Shown: positions 44,556-54,648 of the stretch, piece by piece
How positions within the stretch are numbered: position 1 is the stretch's first letter
How the letters are laid out: every line of letters begins with the position of its first letter
Origin: Streptomyces sp. RKND-216
GTDB taxonomy: Bacteria > Actinomycetota > Actinomycetes > Streptomycetales > Streptomycetaceae
Direction: 5' to 3'
DNA: 64,000 bases
NCBI RefSeq assembly: GCF_004795255.1
Contig: NZ_SSBQ01000002.1
Location: 725,001 to 789,000, forward strand
Notes under the pieces: model-generated
What the model was told of the DNA's origin: nothing
Database searches by the model: none
Seen by the model: only the letters and a program-made list of their open reading frames with translations
Made by a program: the position numbers and the translations under genes

Positions 44556-44571
44556 ATGAAAACGATTATCG
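44556..44571. promoter_or_regulatory. Zur/Fur-type box upstream of the metallophore operon
   Basis: ATGAAAACGATTATCG contains the TGAAAA half-site, the C-G-A-T centre and an imperfect right arm, close to the actinobacterial Zur consensus TGAAAATGATTTTCA. It is 85 nt upstream of the binding-protein ATG, where a repressor would cover the promoter. The local AT-richness stands out from the surroundings. A Fur-type regulator other than Zur cannot be excluded. Confidence 0.65.
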
Positions 44572-44779
44572 ACGTCTACTGAGGGACAGGACACACCTGA
44601 AGGCACGCAGGGAGTACGCGTCGCCTCGGGGAACCCGTCACGCACACCGACGCCCCGGAGTTGCCCCCGTCCGGCCACTCCGCCGGTGCCCCTCACCGCA
44701 GGACCCTCACCTCGCATGTTGGAACGGTGAGTTGACTTCGTTGACCGGGACCGCCTCCTGGGCTCGAGGGGGAGCTTCG

Positions 44780-45301
44780 TCACCGTGTCGAGGTGGAGTC
44801 CCGCTTCCGGCGGACCGGCAGAACCGCCGGCACGTGGCTGACGAGGGCGTCGTACTCGTGCCTGCCGAACGGCTGGCGAGCGAGCCACTTGATCGCCCCG
44901 ACGTGGCCGGCGGCGAGACGGTGGTGCAGGCCGTGCGCGACGGCGGAACCGAACAGGTCGTCGGGTGCGTCGCCCGGGATCGCCGCCACCAGCCCCGCGT
45001 ACAGCCTCGGGGTGGCGACCGCACCGCCCGGACCCTGCCAGGCGTGCAGTCGCAGTGCCAGCTCACGCAGCGCCTCGGTGGCCTCGGTGCGGGCCGCCGA
45101 ACTCTGACCGGCCCGGACCCGGTGCACGGACGACCCGCAGTCGATCTGTGCGGTCGGAACGTACGGGCCGAACTCCTTCCGGAGGCAGCGCAGCAACCGT
45201 CCCTTCCCCCCCTCCCCAGGCCGCCGACCGAGGATCACCACGGGGAGGTCCGGGCCGTAGAGCGGCCTGCGATGACGACCCGTGCGCGTCGTCCCGAGCA
45301 A
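44780..45301 (-). pseudogene. Truncated P-loop NTPase-like gene
   Basis: The frame has strong codon-position bias and reads LPVVILGRRPGEGGKGRLLR near its start, a diverged P-loop-like stretch, followed by a helical part and YDALVSHVPAVLPVRRKR at the end. In-frame sequence that looks coding (GFDTLLADDGLFARLLGTTR) continues upstream to about 45400, where a TGA interrupts, with no ATG or GTG and no ribosome site. The family is not recognised with confidence. I read it as the remnant of a longer gene, though a short gene starting at a rare codon is possible. Confidence 0.35.
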
Positions 45302-45522
45302 CCGGGCGAAAAGTCCGTCGTCGGCGAGCAGCGTGTCGAAGCCGAGTGTGCCGGGCGCGGACGGGCTCCCCCGGGGTCGGCAGCCGCGAGCGGCCGGTGA
45401 CGGGGGTCAGGTCGCCGCCCGCAGCGCGCTCACGTGGTCGGACCCTCTGCCGAAGCACCGCGGGGGATTGTTCAGCAGGTGCATCCGCAGCCGTGAACGA
45501 TCCCCCGCGCGGGCCGATCCGG

Positions 45523-46074
45523 TCAAGGGGCCGGGGTGCGGTGGAGACGGGCCGACAGGTGGCGCTGCATCGGCTGTCCCACGGCCTGCAGGTCGTGGTG
45601 GAAGTCGAGGGTGTCCGCGTCGGTGAGGGTGTAGCGGCGGCGGCTGGCGTCGACCTGCTTCGCCGTGGGGGTGAGGGCCACCTGACCGCTGACGAGGTCG
45701 GCCGAGCCGGAGCCGGACCGGCCGGTCAGAAGCTCGGCGACGCCGGTGGGCTGCGTGATCAGCGCTTCCACGTGCCCGTCGGGCTGCAGCCGCCACCAGC
45801 CGGTCTCGCGTGCGGAGGGACGCAGCGGGGTGCCGTCCGCGTCGACGAGCCAGGCACGCGCCTCGTAGTGCAGGAAAGGGCGGCCGTCGTGGCTGAAGGT
45901 GACCTGCTGCCGGTAGGCGAAGTCGCCGTCGAGCGTGGGATATCCGCCGTGTCCGCTGCCGACCCAGGTGCCCAGCAGGCCGGTCACCGGTTCGAGCAGT
46001 GCGTGCGGCGCGGGATCCTCTTCCGGACTCCGCGCGTCGCGGAAGGGTGACTGTCCCGGTACGGGGTCGGCCAT
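45523..46074 (-). CDS. Nitrobindin-like (FABP-like beta-barrel) heme-binding protein
   Basis: The 183-residue protein has the nitrobindin start pattern [16 protein letters not shown] (G-T-W-x-G-x-G-x-G-x-Y-P), then [20 protein letters not shown], and the C-terminal [11 protein letters not shown], with the His expected to bind heme. The THAP4-type family forms a ten-stranded barrel with ferric heme that can isomerise peroxynitrite. The N-terminal 25 residues are poorly conserved. The ATG at 46074 has AGGAG at 8 nt. It is a single gene, separated from the LAL regulator by that gene's terminator. Length is normal. Confidence 0.85.
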   Translation of the reverse strand: MADPVPGQSPFRDARSPEEDPAPHALLEPVTGLLGTWVGSGHGGYPTLDGDFAYRQQVTFSHDGRPFLHYEARAWLVDADGTPLRPSARETGWWRLQPDGHVEALITQPTGVAELLTGRSGSGSADLVSGQVALTPTAKQVDASRRRYTLTDADTLDFHHDLQAVGQPMQRHLSARLHRTPAP

Positions 46075-46156
46075 GGGCTGTCTCCTGGTTCGGCACCGGC
46101 TCCCGAGCCGGGGTGGGAGCCCCGGCCGGGTTCGTACGGGGGCCGACGGTACGCGA

Positions 46157-46193
46157 CGGGGCCGGGGTGCCGCGGAGCGGCACCCCGGCCCCG
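46157..46193 (-). terminator. Intrinsic terminator of the LAL regulator gene
   Basis: A perfect 17-bp stem (46157-46173 with 46177-46193) closes a 3-nt GGA loop. It starts 13 nt past the regulator stop on the minus strand. Confidence 0.9.
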
Positions 46194-46205
46194 GAGGCGC
46201 GCATG

Positions 46206-49136
46206 TCAGGTGTCCGCGGCCACGGCGCAGAGCTGTTCGCGGTCGCGCACCTCCATCTTGGCGATGAGCTGGGCGACATGCTTCTCCACCGTGCGCGGCG
46301 AGATGTACAGGCGGGCCGCGATGCCCTTGTTGCTGAGGCGCTCGGCCAGCAGCTGGAACACCTCGTACTCCCGCACGGTCACGCCGCGGGCCCGCAGAGC
46401 AGCGGGGATGCGGTCCGTGCCGCTCCGGCGCTGCCGGACGGACACGCCGCTGCGGCGCAGCAGGGCCCGGCACGCGCCGGCCACGGCGGGCACGTCCCTG
46501 CCGTGGAAGCACTCCTCCGCCTCCCTCAGCCAGGTGACGGGATCGCCCCAGTCGTCGTCGAGGGCCGCCTCCGCCACCAGCCGGAGTCCCAGATGCCGGG
46601 CGACGGGGAAACTCTCGGCGTGCCGTGCGCCTTCGGCGACGGCCTCGGCTGCTTCCTCGCCGCGTCCGTCACGGCCGAGCAGCACCGCACGGGCGAGCGC
46701 CACGAACTGCCGGTTCCAGCGCATCCGTCCGGCGGAAGTGGCGGACGCCTCGACGTAGCGGTCCCAGCCCGCGTCGCCGGACAGGACGTCCAACAGGATG
46801 CGCAGGCCGTGGCGCCCACCGAGGTGGAAGCGAGTAGGGCCGTCCTCCTCCCTGCTGCGCACCCGGTCGAGGTCCCGGAGCGCGCGCTCCCGGTCCTCCT
46901 CCAGCAGTGCGCAGAAGACGCGGGCGAGACCGAGCTGCAGGGGCTCCTCGTGGGAGCCCGCGCCTTCCCAGCGGGCGAACTCCTCCTCCGCGCGCTCCAT
47001 CTCGGCGCGGTCCCCGCAGTGGGCGGCGGCGACGGAGCGGGCCATCAGGAGGTAGCGCGCGACGGGTGCCAGGCGCAGCCGTGTCGCGGTCTCCAGGCAG
47101 GCGTCGGCGTGCGCGGCGGCCGCGTCGAGCCGTCCGCGCAGGGTGTCGTGGAGCACGGTGATCGCGTCGATGGTCAGGGTGATCACAACGGCGCCCACCC
47201 GGGCCGCCTCGGCCCGGGCGGTCTGCAGCACGGCGGTCTCACCGTCCGCGAGCCACTGGCTGCCGCCCAGGTGGACCATGGCGTAGAGCCGGGGGATGGT
47301 GAGGCCGTGCTCCTCGGCGGTGCTACGGGCGCGTTCGAAGCAGTCGGCCGCTTCCGAGAGATCGCGTTCCCGGGCGAGCACCCCGAGGATCTCCCATGCC
47401 TGACAGGCGACGTGCGGCAGGGGGGCCTCGGGGAGCGAGGCGGACGCCACCGCGGCGCGCGCCAGCTTCTCGGCGTGCTGGGTGCGGTCCGCCCCGGGGG
47501 CGTCCAGTGCCAGGTGGGCGGCCACCACGTCGACGGACGCGGTGTGTTCGCTGCCCGGCGTGGCGGAAAGCAGCCTCCGGGCTTCCGCCACCTGCGCCTC
47601 GCCGTCCGCGCCGCGGCCGGCGAGGTGGGCAATGCGGGCGAGCCTGGTGTGCAGGTCGGCGAGCCGGCTCGCGGCCACTCCGGTGCCCACGGTGTCGTGC
47701 AGGGTCTCCGCGAGGCGGAGCGCACGGTCCAGTTCGCCCGCTTCGGCGAGCGCGGGCAGGAGGACCTGCAGCGTGTCCGCGCGCGCCGTGGTGTCCCGGC
47801 CGTCGGCCAGCAGTTCGTCTGCCCCTTCGAGCAGGGTGATCGCCGACTGCACCGCACCGCGGTCCAACGCTCTGCGGCCTGCTTCGGTGAAGAGCCGGGC
47901 GGCGACGTCCGTCTCCCCCGCGTCACGGCGCAGCGCCGCCACCAGGGCGCACCATTCGCCGTCCAGCGCGGGATGCAGCGACTCCGCGGCGTCGGCGGCC
48001 CGGCGGCTGAGGGAGGCGCGTTCGAAGGAGGTGAGCTGGGCGAGGAGCGCCTCCGCGGTGAGGGGGTGGCGGAAGGCGTACCAGTCGGGCGCGGGGTCGT
48101 CGGGGACGACGAGTTGGGCGGCCACGCCGGCGTGCAGGTGGCTGAGCAGGCTCCGGTCGTCGATCTCCGTGGTGCGCTGCAGGACGGAGAGGGGGAAGCG
48201 CCGCCCGAGCACGGCGGCGGCGGACAGCAGTTCGCGGCCCTGCGGCCCGAGGCGGTCGGTACGCCGGGCTATCCCCTGCACCAGAGTGCTGGGCACGGCG
48301 GTCCGCTGGGGCCCGATGGCACGCCAGCCGTCGGCGCCCTGCACCAGGGAGCCGCTGTTGACGAGGCCGTGTAACAGCTCCTCGACCAGGAACGGGTTCC
48401 CCGCACTGTCCTGCCAGAGTCTCTCGACGACGGCTCGGGGCACCTGATCCGGCTCCGTCCCGAGGCTCGACGCGACCATGCTCACGACCTGGTCCTCCGT
48501 CAGCGGACGGAGGGCGAGGAGTTCCCCGGAGCGGCGCTGCGCCGCGGAGCGCGCCAGGTCGAGGGCGGGACAGGGCTCGGCGCGGGTGGTCACCAGGAGC
48601 GCCACGGGGAGTTGGGACAGGTTGTCGATCAGGTACTCGACGACGACAAGGGTCTCGGTGTCGGCGTCGTGCAGGTCCTCGAGGACGAGCATGCAGCCGC
48701 CGTCGCGCCCGACGACGGCGAGGAGGCGCAGCACGGCCTCCGCCAGGACGACCAGCGACTCGTCGCCGTGTTCCCCGGTGCTCCAGTCGGGCACGAGCCG
48801 GCCCAGCACGGGCCGGTAGGGCCCGAGTCCGGACTCCTCGACCGGGGGCCCGGTGCGGAAGAGCGACATCAGCGCCTCCGTCAGGGGCCGGAAGGGCAGC
48901 ATCGGCCCGATGGTGCTGCCGCGGCCCGTCATGACGCGCATCCCGGCGCCGACCGCTCGCCCGGTCGCCTCCGCCGCCAGGCGGGACTTGCCGATGCCGC
49001 CCTCGCCGGCGAGGAAGACCGAGTGGCCGCGGCTGGCGATCCCGGATTGCACCAGCGACTCCAACCGGGCGAGTTCTTCCTCGCGGCCGACAGTCTGCGG
49101 AACGTGAGGCTGCATGAGGCGGAATGTACCCGCCAT
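46206..49136 (-). CDS. LuxR-family LAL (large ATP-binding) transcriptional regulator
   Basis: The roughly 976-residue protein has an N-terminal AAA/NACHT-like ATPase ([14 protein letters not shown], then Walker [18 protein letters not shown] and the Walker B segment [20 protein letters not shown]). A long helical TPR-like middle follows, then a C-terminal GerE/LuxR helix-turn-helix ([13 protein letters not shown] [20 protein letters not shown], then [20 protein letters not shown]). LAL proteins often activate secondary-metabolite or sugar genes. The start is uncertain: ATG 49136 or ATG 49115 both precede the conserved VGRE, and neither has a good ribosome site. It lies downstream of the lanthipeptide genes on the same strand, after a terminator. 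Confidence 0.85.
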   Translation of the reverse strand: MAGTFRLMQPHVPQTVGREEELARLESLVQSGIASRGHSVFLAGEGGIGKSRLAAEATGRAVGAGMRVMTGRGSTIGPMLPFRPLTEALMSLFRTGPPVEESGLGPYRPVLGRLVPDWSTGEHGDESLVVLAEAVLRLLAVVGRDGGCMLVLEDLHDADTETLVVVEYLIDNLSQLPVALLVTTRAEPCPALDLARSAAQRRSGELLALRPLTEDQVVSMVASSLGTEPDQVPRAVVERLWQDSAGNPFLVEELLHGLVNSGSLVQGADGWRAIGPQRTAVPSTLVQGIARRTDRLGPQGRELLSAAAVLGRRFPLSVLQRTTEIDDRSLLSHLHAGVAAQLVVPDDPAPDWYAFRHPLTAEALLAQLTSFERASLSRRAADAAESLHPALDGEWCALVAALRRDAGETDVAARLFTEAGRRALDRGAVQSAITLLEGADELLADGRDTTARADTLQVLLPALAEAGELDRALRLAETLHDTVGTGVAASRLADLHTRLARIAHLAGRGADGEAQVAEARRLLSATPGSEHTASVDVVAAHLALDAPGADRTQHAEKLARAAVASASLPEAPLPHVACQAWEILGVLARERDLSEAADCFERARSTAEEHGLTIPRLYAMVHLGGSQWLADGETAVLQTARAEAARVGAVVITLTIDAITVLHDTLRGRLDAAAAHADACLETATRLRLAPVARYLLMARSVAAAHCGDRAEMERAEEEFARWEGAGSHEEPLQLGLARVFCALLEEDRERALRDLDRVRSREEDGPTRFHLGGRHGLRILLDVLSGDAGWDRYVEASATSAGRMRWNRQFVALARAVLLGRDGRGEEAAEAVAEGARHAESFPVARHLGLRLVAEAALDDDWGDPVTWLREAEECFHGRDVPAVAGACRALLRRSGVSVRQRRSGTDRIPAALRARGVTVREYEVFQLLAERLSNKGIAARLYISPRTVEKHVAQLIAKMEVRDREQLCAVAADT

Positions 49137-49198
49137 GTGCACGAGTTGGTCACATCTCGGAGATGACCAATCGTTCTCCCGGCGGCACAACGGCAGTG

Positions 49199-49228
49199 GG
49201 CCCGGTCGCCCGGGAGGGCGGCCGGGCC
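49199..49228 (-). terminator. Terminator after the lanthipeptide precursor ORF
   Basis: A 13-bp stem with one imperfect pair (49199-49211 with 49216-49228) and a 4-nt loop sits 25 nt past the precursor ORF stop. It ends the LanM-precursor transcript before the LAL gene. Confidence 0.7.
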
Positions 49229-49253
49229 GACGGCGGTGGCCCGCTGCGTCGTG

Positions 49254-49466
49254 TCAGGAGGGCACGACGGGCACGCTGACGCTGGTGTGCACCTCGTTCA
49301 GGACCGGCACCAGGCCCGTGCCCAGGTTGAGTCCGGCGAGGACCTGCGCACGGGCGGAACGGCCGGCGCGTCCCGTCGGTCTGATCTCGCCGGCCGGTCC
49401 TGCGACGAGCGCCGCTCCGTCGCCCTCGCGGGGGGACACGGCCTGGCGTGCGGTGTGCTGACGCAT
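49254..49466 (-). CDS. Candidate lanthipeptide precursor peptide without cysteine
   Basis: This 70-residue ORF follows the LanM gene by 28 nt and has a good ribosome site (AAAGGAA) before its ATG at 49466. The leader-like N-terminus is charged (PREGDGAALV, IRPTGRAGRSARAQ), then LAGLNLGTGLVPVLNEV leads to the end HTSVSVPVVPS. The C-terminal 11 residues have one Thr and three Ser but no Cys, and there is no Cys anywhere in the ORF. LanM enzymes usually join dehydrated Ser/Thr to Cys. Its position makes it the best precursor candidate, perhaps one that is only dehydrated or processed in another way. It could also be an unrelated small protein. Confidence 0.55.
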   Translation of the reverse strand: MRQHTARQAVSPREGDGAALVAGPAGEIRPTGRAGRSARAQVLAGLNLGTGLVPVLNEVHTSVSVPVVPS

Positions 49467-49494
49467 GGGTGGTTCCTTTCGGTGGGTGGGATGG

Positions 49495-52400
49495 TCACAT
49501 GACGGTCGGGGTGGGGAAGGGTGTGTGGGAGGTGCGTTCCGGGGTCTCGCAGGCTCCGTCGGACCGGCCGCCCCGGGCGCCCGTACGCCTCCGGGAGTTC
49601 GTGCCGCTCCGGGCGGCGCCGCCGTGCCCCTCGAAGCCGGCGGCCCCCGGTTCGGGCCGGGGCGGGGTGTCGAGGAGCAGCACGGACGGCACGTGCCGGT
49701 CCGCGCCGAGACGCAGCAGCGCGTAGCCGATTCCGGCGAGTCCGCTCAGCAGCCCGGGAGTGCGGGTGCCCTCGGGCGTGCCGCACCGCGGGCCGCACTG
49801 GTCGAGAGCGCCGAGTACCAGGCCCGAACGGTGGCGGAGCAGGTCTCCGGCAGCGGTGTTCCCGGAGGTCCGCAGCAGGTGCAGGGCCTCCACGACACCG
49901 AGTTCGCCGTGGCACAGGCTCAGATCGGCGCCGACCGGGGTGGCGGCCAGCTGCTTGAGCCAGGGGCCGACGTCGGCGGACGACTCCTGGCCCACCGGGC
50001 CGAGTTCGAGGGTCGGGAGCAGCGCGCCGGCCATCCCGGAGCACCAGCTGTGGTCGTCGCCGGCACGGCGGGCCCGCTGGAGCGCAGTCCGGTGCACTGC
50101 GCGGGCCACCTCGGCGTACCGCGTGCGGCGGCCGTCCCGGGCCGCATAGCGGGCCAGTGCCCAGCCGACGCCGGCGAGGCCGTCGGCGAAGCCGTGGGGC
50201 GAACCGCCGCCGGACGACGGGGGGACGGCGGGCGCGGCGAGGTGCGCCTCGGCCGCCGGCAGGAGGCGTGCGGCGAAGTCGTCGGCCAGCGAGGCGGCGT
50301 GCGGGAGACCGGTCTCGCGGTGTACGGCGAGGGCGGCGACCAGCGCACCGGCCGTTCCGTCGCCGAGACCCGTCGGCCCGTCGTCCTCCTCGGCCGCCGC
50401 CGCTCCCGCGGCCGCCCAGGCGGTCAGGGCGTCCGCGAGACCGTCGCCGGCGGTCCCGCCGAGCAGCGTGCCGAGCCGGGCGAGGGCGTAGCACAGGCCG
50501 CCGAGCCCGTTGAAGCCGCCGATGCCCACCGCGCGGGCCAGCCGGGGGTCGTCGGCCAGGGCGCGGGTGAGGAGCGGCAGGGGACGTGCCGCGTCCGCGG
50601 CGAGTTCGGTGTAGCGCGCGACGCCGGTGAGCGCCCCCAGTTGGGCCAGGAAGAGGGCCGGGCCGGTGTACCCGTGGGCGAGGCCCGCCCCCATCGGCAG
50701 CACGGACCAGTGCGCGCCGTCGACCGGTTCCATCCCGAGCCAGTTGGCGCGATCGTCCCGGTGGACGGCGCGGCCGACGATCTCGTCGGCGATTCCGCAG
50801 GCCGCCGCCATCAGCCGCCGCTCCCCGACTGCCGCCGCAGGCGGCGAAGACGGCAAGGGAGTTCCGCTGCGGTGGGCCTGGGGGCCGCTCCGGTGGACGG
50901 CCAGCGCCGAGGAGATCAGCCACTCCTGCTGGTGCCGCCCGACTTCGGACAGGTCACGGACCTTCTCGTGGGCGGACTGCAGCCCTGACCGGACCAGGAG
51001 GCCCGTCAGCCGGGTGCCGTCGGACGTCCAGGCGTGCCGGTACTGCGGGCGGTGCCGGAAGAGCGGTACGTCGCCCTGCCACAGGTCCGCGATCTCGGCT
51101 TCCACCAGCCGCTTGCGCAGCTCGTCGCCTTCCGACTCCAGATGGAGGGCGGCCAGAACGGCGTCCCGGTCCAGCGCGTCCCGGAGCAGTTCGGGGTGGG
51201 TGGACTCCTCCAGCAGCGTGCCGTACAGGCGCGTCGGGCGCGCGATCAGCCGCAGCTGGGCCTCCCCGCAAGCGCTCAACGGACCGCCGGGGGCGAGGAG
51301 TTCGTCCCGATGCGCGGTGAGCGCGTCGTATCCGGCACGGAAGCCGGACAGCAGCGCGGCTTCGTAAGCGCCCGGGTCGGCGTCCGCCCCGGCGCGTGCG
51401 GGAAGGTTGTCCGCCCCCGCGTAGGACTGCGGACGGCGCACCAGGCGCATGAGGTCGGTGCAGGGGTCGGCCCAGGTCACGCAGTAGGTGGGGTAGGTCC
51501 CGCCGCTCGATCCGCCGAGCGCCGACACATCCAGCGCCCCGTTCTCGCCGAACATCGGCTGCGGCAGGACGCAGGTGCGGTGCACGGAGGCCGCGAAGAC
51601 GACCGCCGCCGGGTCGGAACCGGCCGTGGTGGCGGGGGGCACGGAGGGATGCAGCAGCGTCTCGACGTCCACGAGCACCGGCTGGTCCGCGCAGGCGATG
51701 AGGTTCTCGCAGTGCATGTCCACCCCCTCCACCGCGTGCAGGAGGGCGAGGAGGGCGCCCTGCCGCCGGTAGAAGCGGTCCACGTCGGCGTCCTCGTCGC
51801 ACGGACGCCGCTCCACGTGCTCGACCCATCCGTAGCCCGGCCGGTCCAGCGTCGTCAGGGTCTGCAGCGCCAGGCCGGGCACCTTGCCGTTGAGCCAGTG
51901 GATCATCCGGTCCAGCGGGGCGTGCTGCGCCGTGGACCGGGGCTTGTACACCACGCGGGCGCCCGAGGCGAAGCGCAGCTTCGCCACCGACCGTCCCCGG
52001 TCGTGGGTGTCGCCCTGCCCGAGGTCCACCTCCACCACCGGGCCCGGGTCGTGTCCGCCGAACAGCGTGGTGCGAAGGGCGTCCCTGTCGGCCCGGTAGC
52101 GCTCCAGCACCTCTGCGGTGGCGTCGGAGGTCTGGAGGCAGAGCTGAGCCAGCAGCCGTGCCAGAACGGGATAGTCCGCGAACAGCCGGCAGAGGTCCTG
52201 CCGCCCGCCGGTGCGCCGGACGAAGTCCGCGAAGCGGGTGCGGGGGTCCGCGCCGGAGAGCCTGCCGGCCTCCCGTGCCCGGTGGAGTTCCAGGACCAGG
52301 GTGCGGGCCGCGGGTTCGGCGAGCCGCCGTCCCAGCCGTTCGGAGAAGCGATCGTTGACGCGGGCGGCGTCCACGACCTGGGAGTCCTGCGGCACTCCGG

Positions 52401-52857
52401 CCTGCAGACGGAGCGCGGCGGCGCGTACCAGCGGCGCGAAGACCTGGGCGAACGCCGCCCGCCAGTCGCCGTCCGGCCCGGCCTCGGGGGCCGCGGCAGG
52501 GGCGTCGGCCAGCGCGTCGGCCACGAACCGTGCCCAGGAAGGGAGTTCGCTGCGGCCGGCCAGGCGGGCCGCCGGCTCCGAGGCCAGCGCGGCGAGTTCG
52601 CCCTCTCCCAGCTGGAGGGCGTCCAGACGCAGGGCCATCGCCCCGTCCGGATCGAGTGTCCGGGTACGTCGCCGCCAGTCGTCGAGTTCCGCACCCGTCG
52701 CGGCGGTGACCGCCTCGGCGGCGCCGGCGTGGAGCCGGTCGCGCAGGGTGAGCCCACGCGCCCACCAGTACGGGGCGAGGCCTTCTCCCGCGGGGTCGTG
52801 GAAGGATCTCGGGTTCGTCACGTCCCCCACGCTGTCAGCGACCGCGGACTCCCGCAT
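49495..52857 (-). CDS. Type II lanthipeptide synthetase (LanM)
   Basis: The 1120-residue protein has the two LanM parts. The N-terminal DUF4135 dehydratase domain carries VVYKPRSTAQHAPLDRM, GVDMHCENLIA and PVLVDVETLLHPS, the kinase-like residues that phosphorylate Ser/Thr and then eliminate phosphate. The C-terminal LanC-like cyclase carries the zinc motifs HSWCSGMAGALLP and LSLCHGELGVVEALHLLR, so all three ligands (Cys, Cys, His) are present. It installs dehydro residues and thioether rings in the peptide. Start at ATG 52857 is the best choice, though ribosome sites are weak; GTG starts lie a few codons later. The precursor ORF follows at 28 nt. Confidence 0.93.
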   Translation of the reverse strand: MRESAVADSVGDVTNPRSFHDPAGEGLAPYWWARGLTLRDRLHAGAAEAVTAATGAELDDWRRRTRTLDPDGAMALRLDALQLGEGELAALASEPAARLAGRSELPSWARFVADALADAPAAAPEAGPDGDWRAAFAQVFAPLVRAAALRLQAGVPQDSQVVDAARVNDRFSERLGRRLAEPAARTLVLELHRAREAGRLSGADPRTRFADFVRRTGGRQDLCRLFADYPVLARLLAQLCLQTSDATAEVLERYRADRDALRTTLFGGHDPGPVVEVDLGQGDTHDRGRSVAKLRFASGARVVYKPRSTAQHAPLDRMIHWLNGKVPGLALQTLTTLDRPGYGWVEHVERRPCDEDADVDRFYRRQGALLALLHAVEGVDMHCENLIACADQPVLVDVETLLHPSVPPATTAGSDPAAVVFAASVHRTCVLPQPMFGENGALDVSALGGSSGGTYPTYCVTWADPCTDLMRLVRRPQSYAGADNLPARAGADADPGAYEAALLSGFRAGYDALTAHRDELLAPGGPLSACGEAQLRLIARPTRLYGTLLEESTHPELLRDALDRDAVLAALHLESEGDELRKRLVEAEIADLWQGDVPLFRHRPQYRHAWTSDGTRLTGLLVRSGLQSAHEKVRDLSEVGRHQQEWLISSALAVHRSGPQAHRSGTPLPSSPPAAAVGERRLMAAACGIADEIVGRAVHRDDRANWLGMEPVDGAHWSVLPMGAGLAHGYTGPALFLAQLGALTGVARYTELAADAARPLPLLTRALADDPRLARAVGIGGFNGLGGLCYALARLGTLLGGTAGDGLADALTAWAAAGAAAAEEDDGPTGLGDGTAGALVAALAVHRETGLPHAASLADDFAARLLPAAEAHLAAPAVPPSSGGGSPHGFADGLAGVGWALARYAARDGRRTRYAEVARAVHRTALQRARRAGDDHSWCSGMAGALLPTLELGPVGQESSADVGPWLKQLAATPVGADLSLCHGELGVVEALHLLRTSGNTAAGDLLRHRSGLVLGALDQCGPRCGTPEGTRTPGLLSGLAGIGYALLRLGADRHVPSVLLLDTPPRPEPGAAGFEGHGGAARSGTNSRRRTGARGGRSDGACETPERTSHTPFPTPTVM

Positions 52858-53139
52858 GGGTAACGCGCCCCCATATTCCCCCACGGCATTCCGGGTGTAC
52901 GCGCAGCCTGCGGCGGCCCGGTCTCCGGCGCGTGACGGGGGCGCTGGTCGGAGGCCGCGGCCGGCCGGGCACGGGAGGTCCGCGCAGGAGCCGCGGAATG
53001 TGGGGGCGCGCTCCCCATGCGGGGCGCACGGTCCCCTTCCGAAGATGACTACCGCCCGGCAGGCAGCGTCTCCTCGGCGCTGAGAAAGATCCGCGCCGGG
53101 CCCGGTACTCGGCCGGACACAGTAACAGGAGAGGGGATC

Positions 53140-54390
53140 ATGAAGGCTGCCACCGCCACCACCCGGCAACCCGCGACGTTCGGCGAGGTGCTGCGCACCC
53201 ACCGGCGACGCGCGGGCATGACGCAGCAACAGGTAGCCGACCTGGCCACGTTGAGTGTCCGCGCCGTACGCGACCTGGAGAGCGGCCGGGCCCGGCGTCC
53301 CCGGCGGGCGACCGTCCAGCTGCTGGGCGACGTGCTGCGGCTCAGCGGCGGGAGCCGCGCCGCGTTCGAGGCGGCCGCCGATCCGCTGCCGCAGCCCGGG
53401 CACGGAGGCGAGGTCGACTGGCTGCCGCCGGTCTCCCCGACTCCGCTGATCGGCAGGGAACGCGAACTCCGCGCCCTGAGCGACCTGCTGACGTTCGAAC
53501 GCCACAGACGGGTGTGCGTCGTCGGCATACCCGGCGTGGGCAAGACCCGCCTGGCCCTGGAGGTGGCCACCACTCTGCGCGACCGGGAGGGGTGGTCGGT
53601 GCTCTGGCGCGACGCGAGCGACGTCCCCGACGGCGGGAGCCTGGCGGAGTCGGCCGAGTGCGTGCTCGCGGGACGGGGCGCGGAGGACACGCTGCTCGTC
53701 GTCGACGGGGCGCGCGGCACTGCGGCAGCCGAGGCGGCCGGGCGCCTGCTGGACCGTTTTCCGCGCCTCCGGGTCGTCACCACCGCGCAGGTGCCGGGAC
53801 AGGGCGACGGCGCCCACCTGATGCCGGTCGGTCCGCTCCCCGTTCCGGGCGGGCCGGACGGGAGGGGCGACGACGCGGCCGGCTGCCCCTCGGTGCGTCT
53901 CTTCAGGACGCACCTGCGGCGTCTGCGACCGCACCAGACGCTCGGCGTGGAGACGTCGGCCGCCGTCGCGGCCCTGTGCCGCTGGCTGGATGGGGTTCCC
54001 GCCCGGCTGGTGGACGCGGCGTCCTGGTGCCTCCTGCAGTCCCCGGAGGAACTTCTGCGCGCCATGACCGAGGCCGAGGACCCGGAGCGTTTCGCCTTCC
54101 CCCCGACGGACCCGGACGGCCTGCCGGACCCGCTGGCCCTCGCGCTCGCCGACGTCGGCAGCAGGGAGCGGGAACTGCTCGCACGCCTGGCGGCCCTGCC
54201 CGGCGGGTGGACGGTGGACGAGGCCGTCCTGCTGTCGGGCACGACCACCCGGCACACCGCCGGTTTGCTGCACGCGCTGCTCCTGCGGGGCCTGTTGCGG
54301 ACGGCCGACGAGGAGGGGACCGACAGGTTCCGGGTGCTGAACCGCCTCCGCCCGTTGCTGGTCGCGGCGGGCGGCCGGACAGCGGCGTGA
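53140..54390 (+). CDS. XRE helix-turn-helix / NTPase regulator
   Basis: The 416-residue protein has an N-terminal XRE domain (FGEVLRTHRRRAGMTQQQVA, recognition region LATLSVRAVRDLESG) and an NB-ARC-like ATPase starting at LIGRERELRALSDLL, with Walker A VVGIPGVGKTRLALEV. There is no BTAD domain as in SARP proteins and no TPR tail; the C-terminus holds a winged-helix-like region. Such proteins often regulate specialised metabolism. The ATG at 53140 has AGGAG upstream. It is divergent from lanM across 282 nt, and 259 nt before the glutamate mutase gene, so it could serve either cluster. Confidence 0.8.
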   Translation: MKAATATTRQPATFGEVLRTHRRRAGMTQQQVADLATLSVRAVRDLESGRARRPRRATVQLLGDVLRLSGGSRAAFEAAADPLPQPGHGGEVDWLPPVSPTPLIGRERELRALSDLLTFERHRRVCVVGIPGVGKTRLALEVATTLRDREGWSVLWRDASDVPDGGSLAESAECVLAGRGAEDTLLVVDGARGTAAAEAAGRLLDRFPRLRVVTTAQVPGQGDGAHLMPVGPLPVPGGPDGRGDDAAGCPSVRLFRTHLRRLRPHQTLGVETSAAVAALCRWLDGVPARLVDAASWCLLQSPEELLRAMTEAEDPERFAFPPTDPDGLPDPLALALADVGSRERELLARLAALPGGWTVDEAVLLSGTTTRHTAGLLHALLLRGLLRTADEEGTDRFRVLNRLRPLLVAAGGRTAA

Positions 54391-54648
54391 AGGCGGGCGT
54401 GCACGTGCCGGCCCTCCCGGAGGGCCGGCTGCCCCGCGTGCGGACGCGCCCCGACTTCCGGGTGCCCTCGATCTGCCGGTGACCTGCCGGTGCGACTTCC
54501 GATGACGCCCCCGTCCCGCTCCTACGGTGAATCCGCCGACCGCGCAAGGCGGTTCAGGCCCGGACCCGATCGAACGGCTGCGGAACGCCCCGCCGCCCGG
54601 AACGCCGCGTTCGAGGAGACCCCGACCCGCAGGGAATGAGGCCCACAG

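Noticed and set aside
46206..54390. Treating the lanthipeptide genes and regulators as part of the NRPS cluster
   Set aside because: They lie on the opposite strand with their own terminators, and no shared chemistry is visible. The XRE-NTPase gene could belong to either side, so I left it unassigned.
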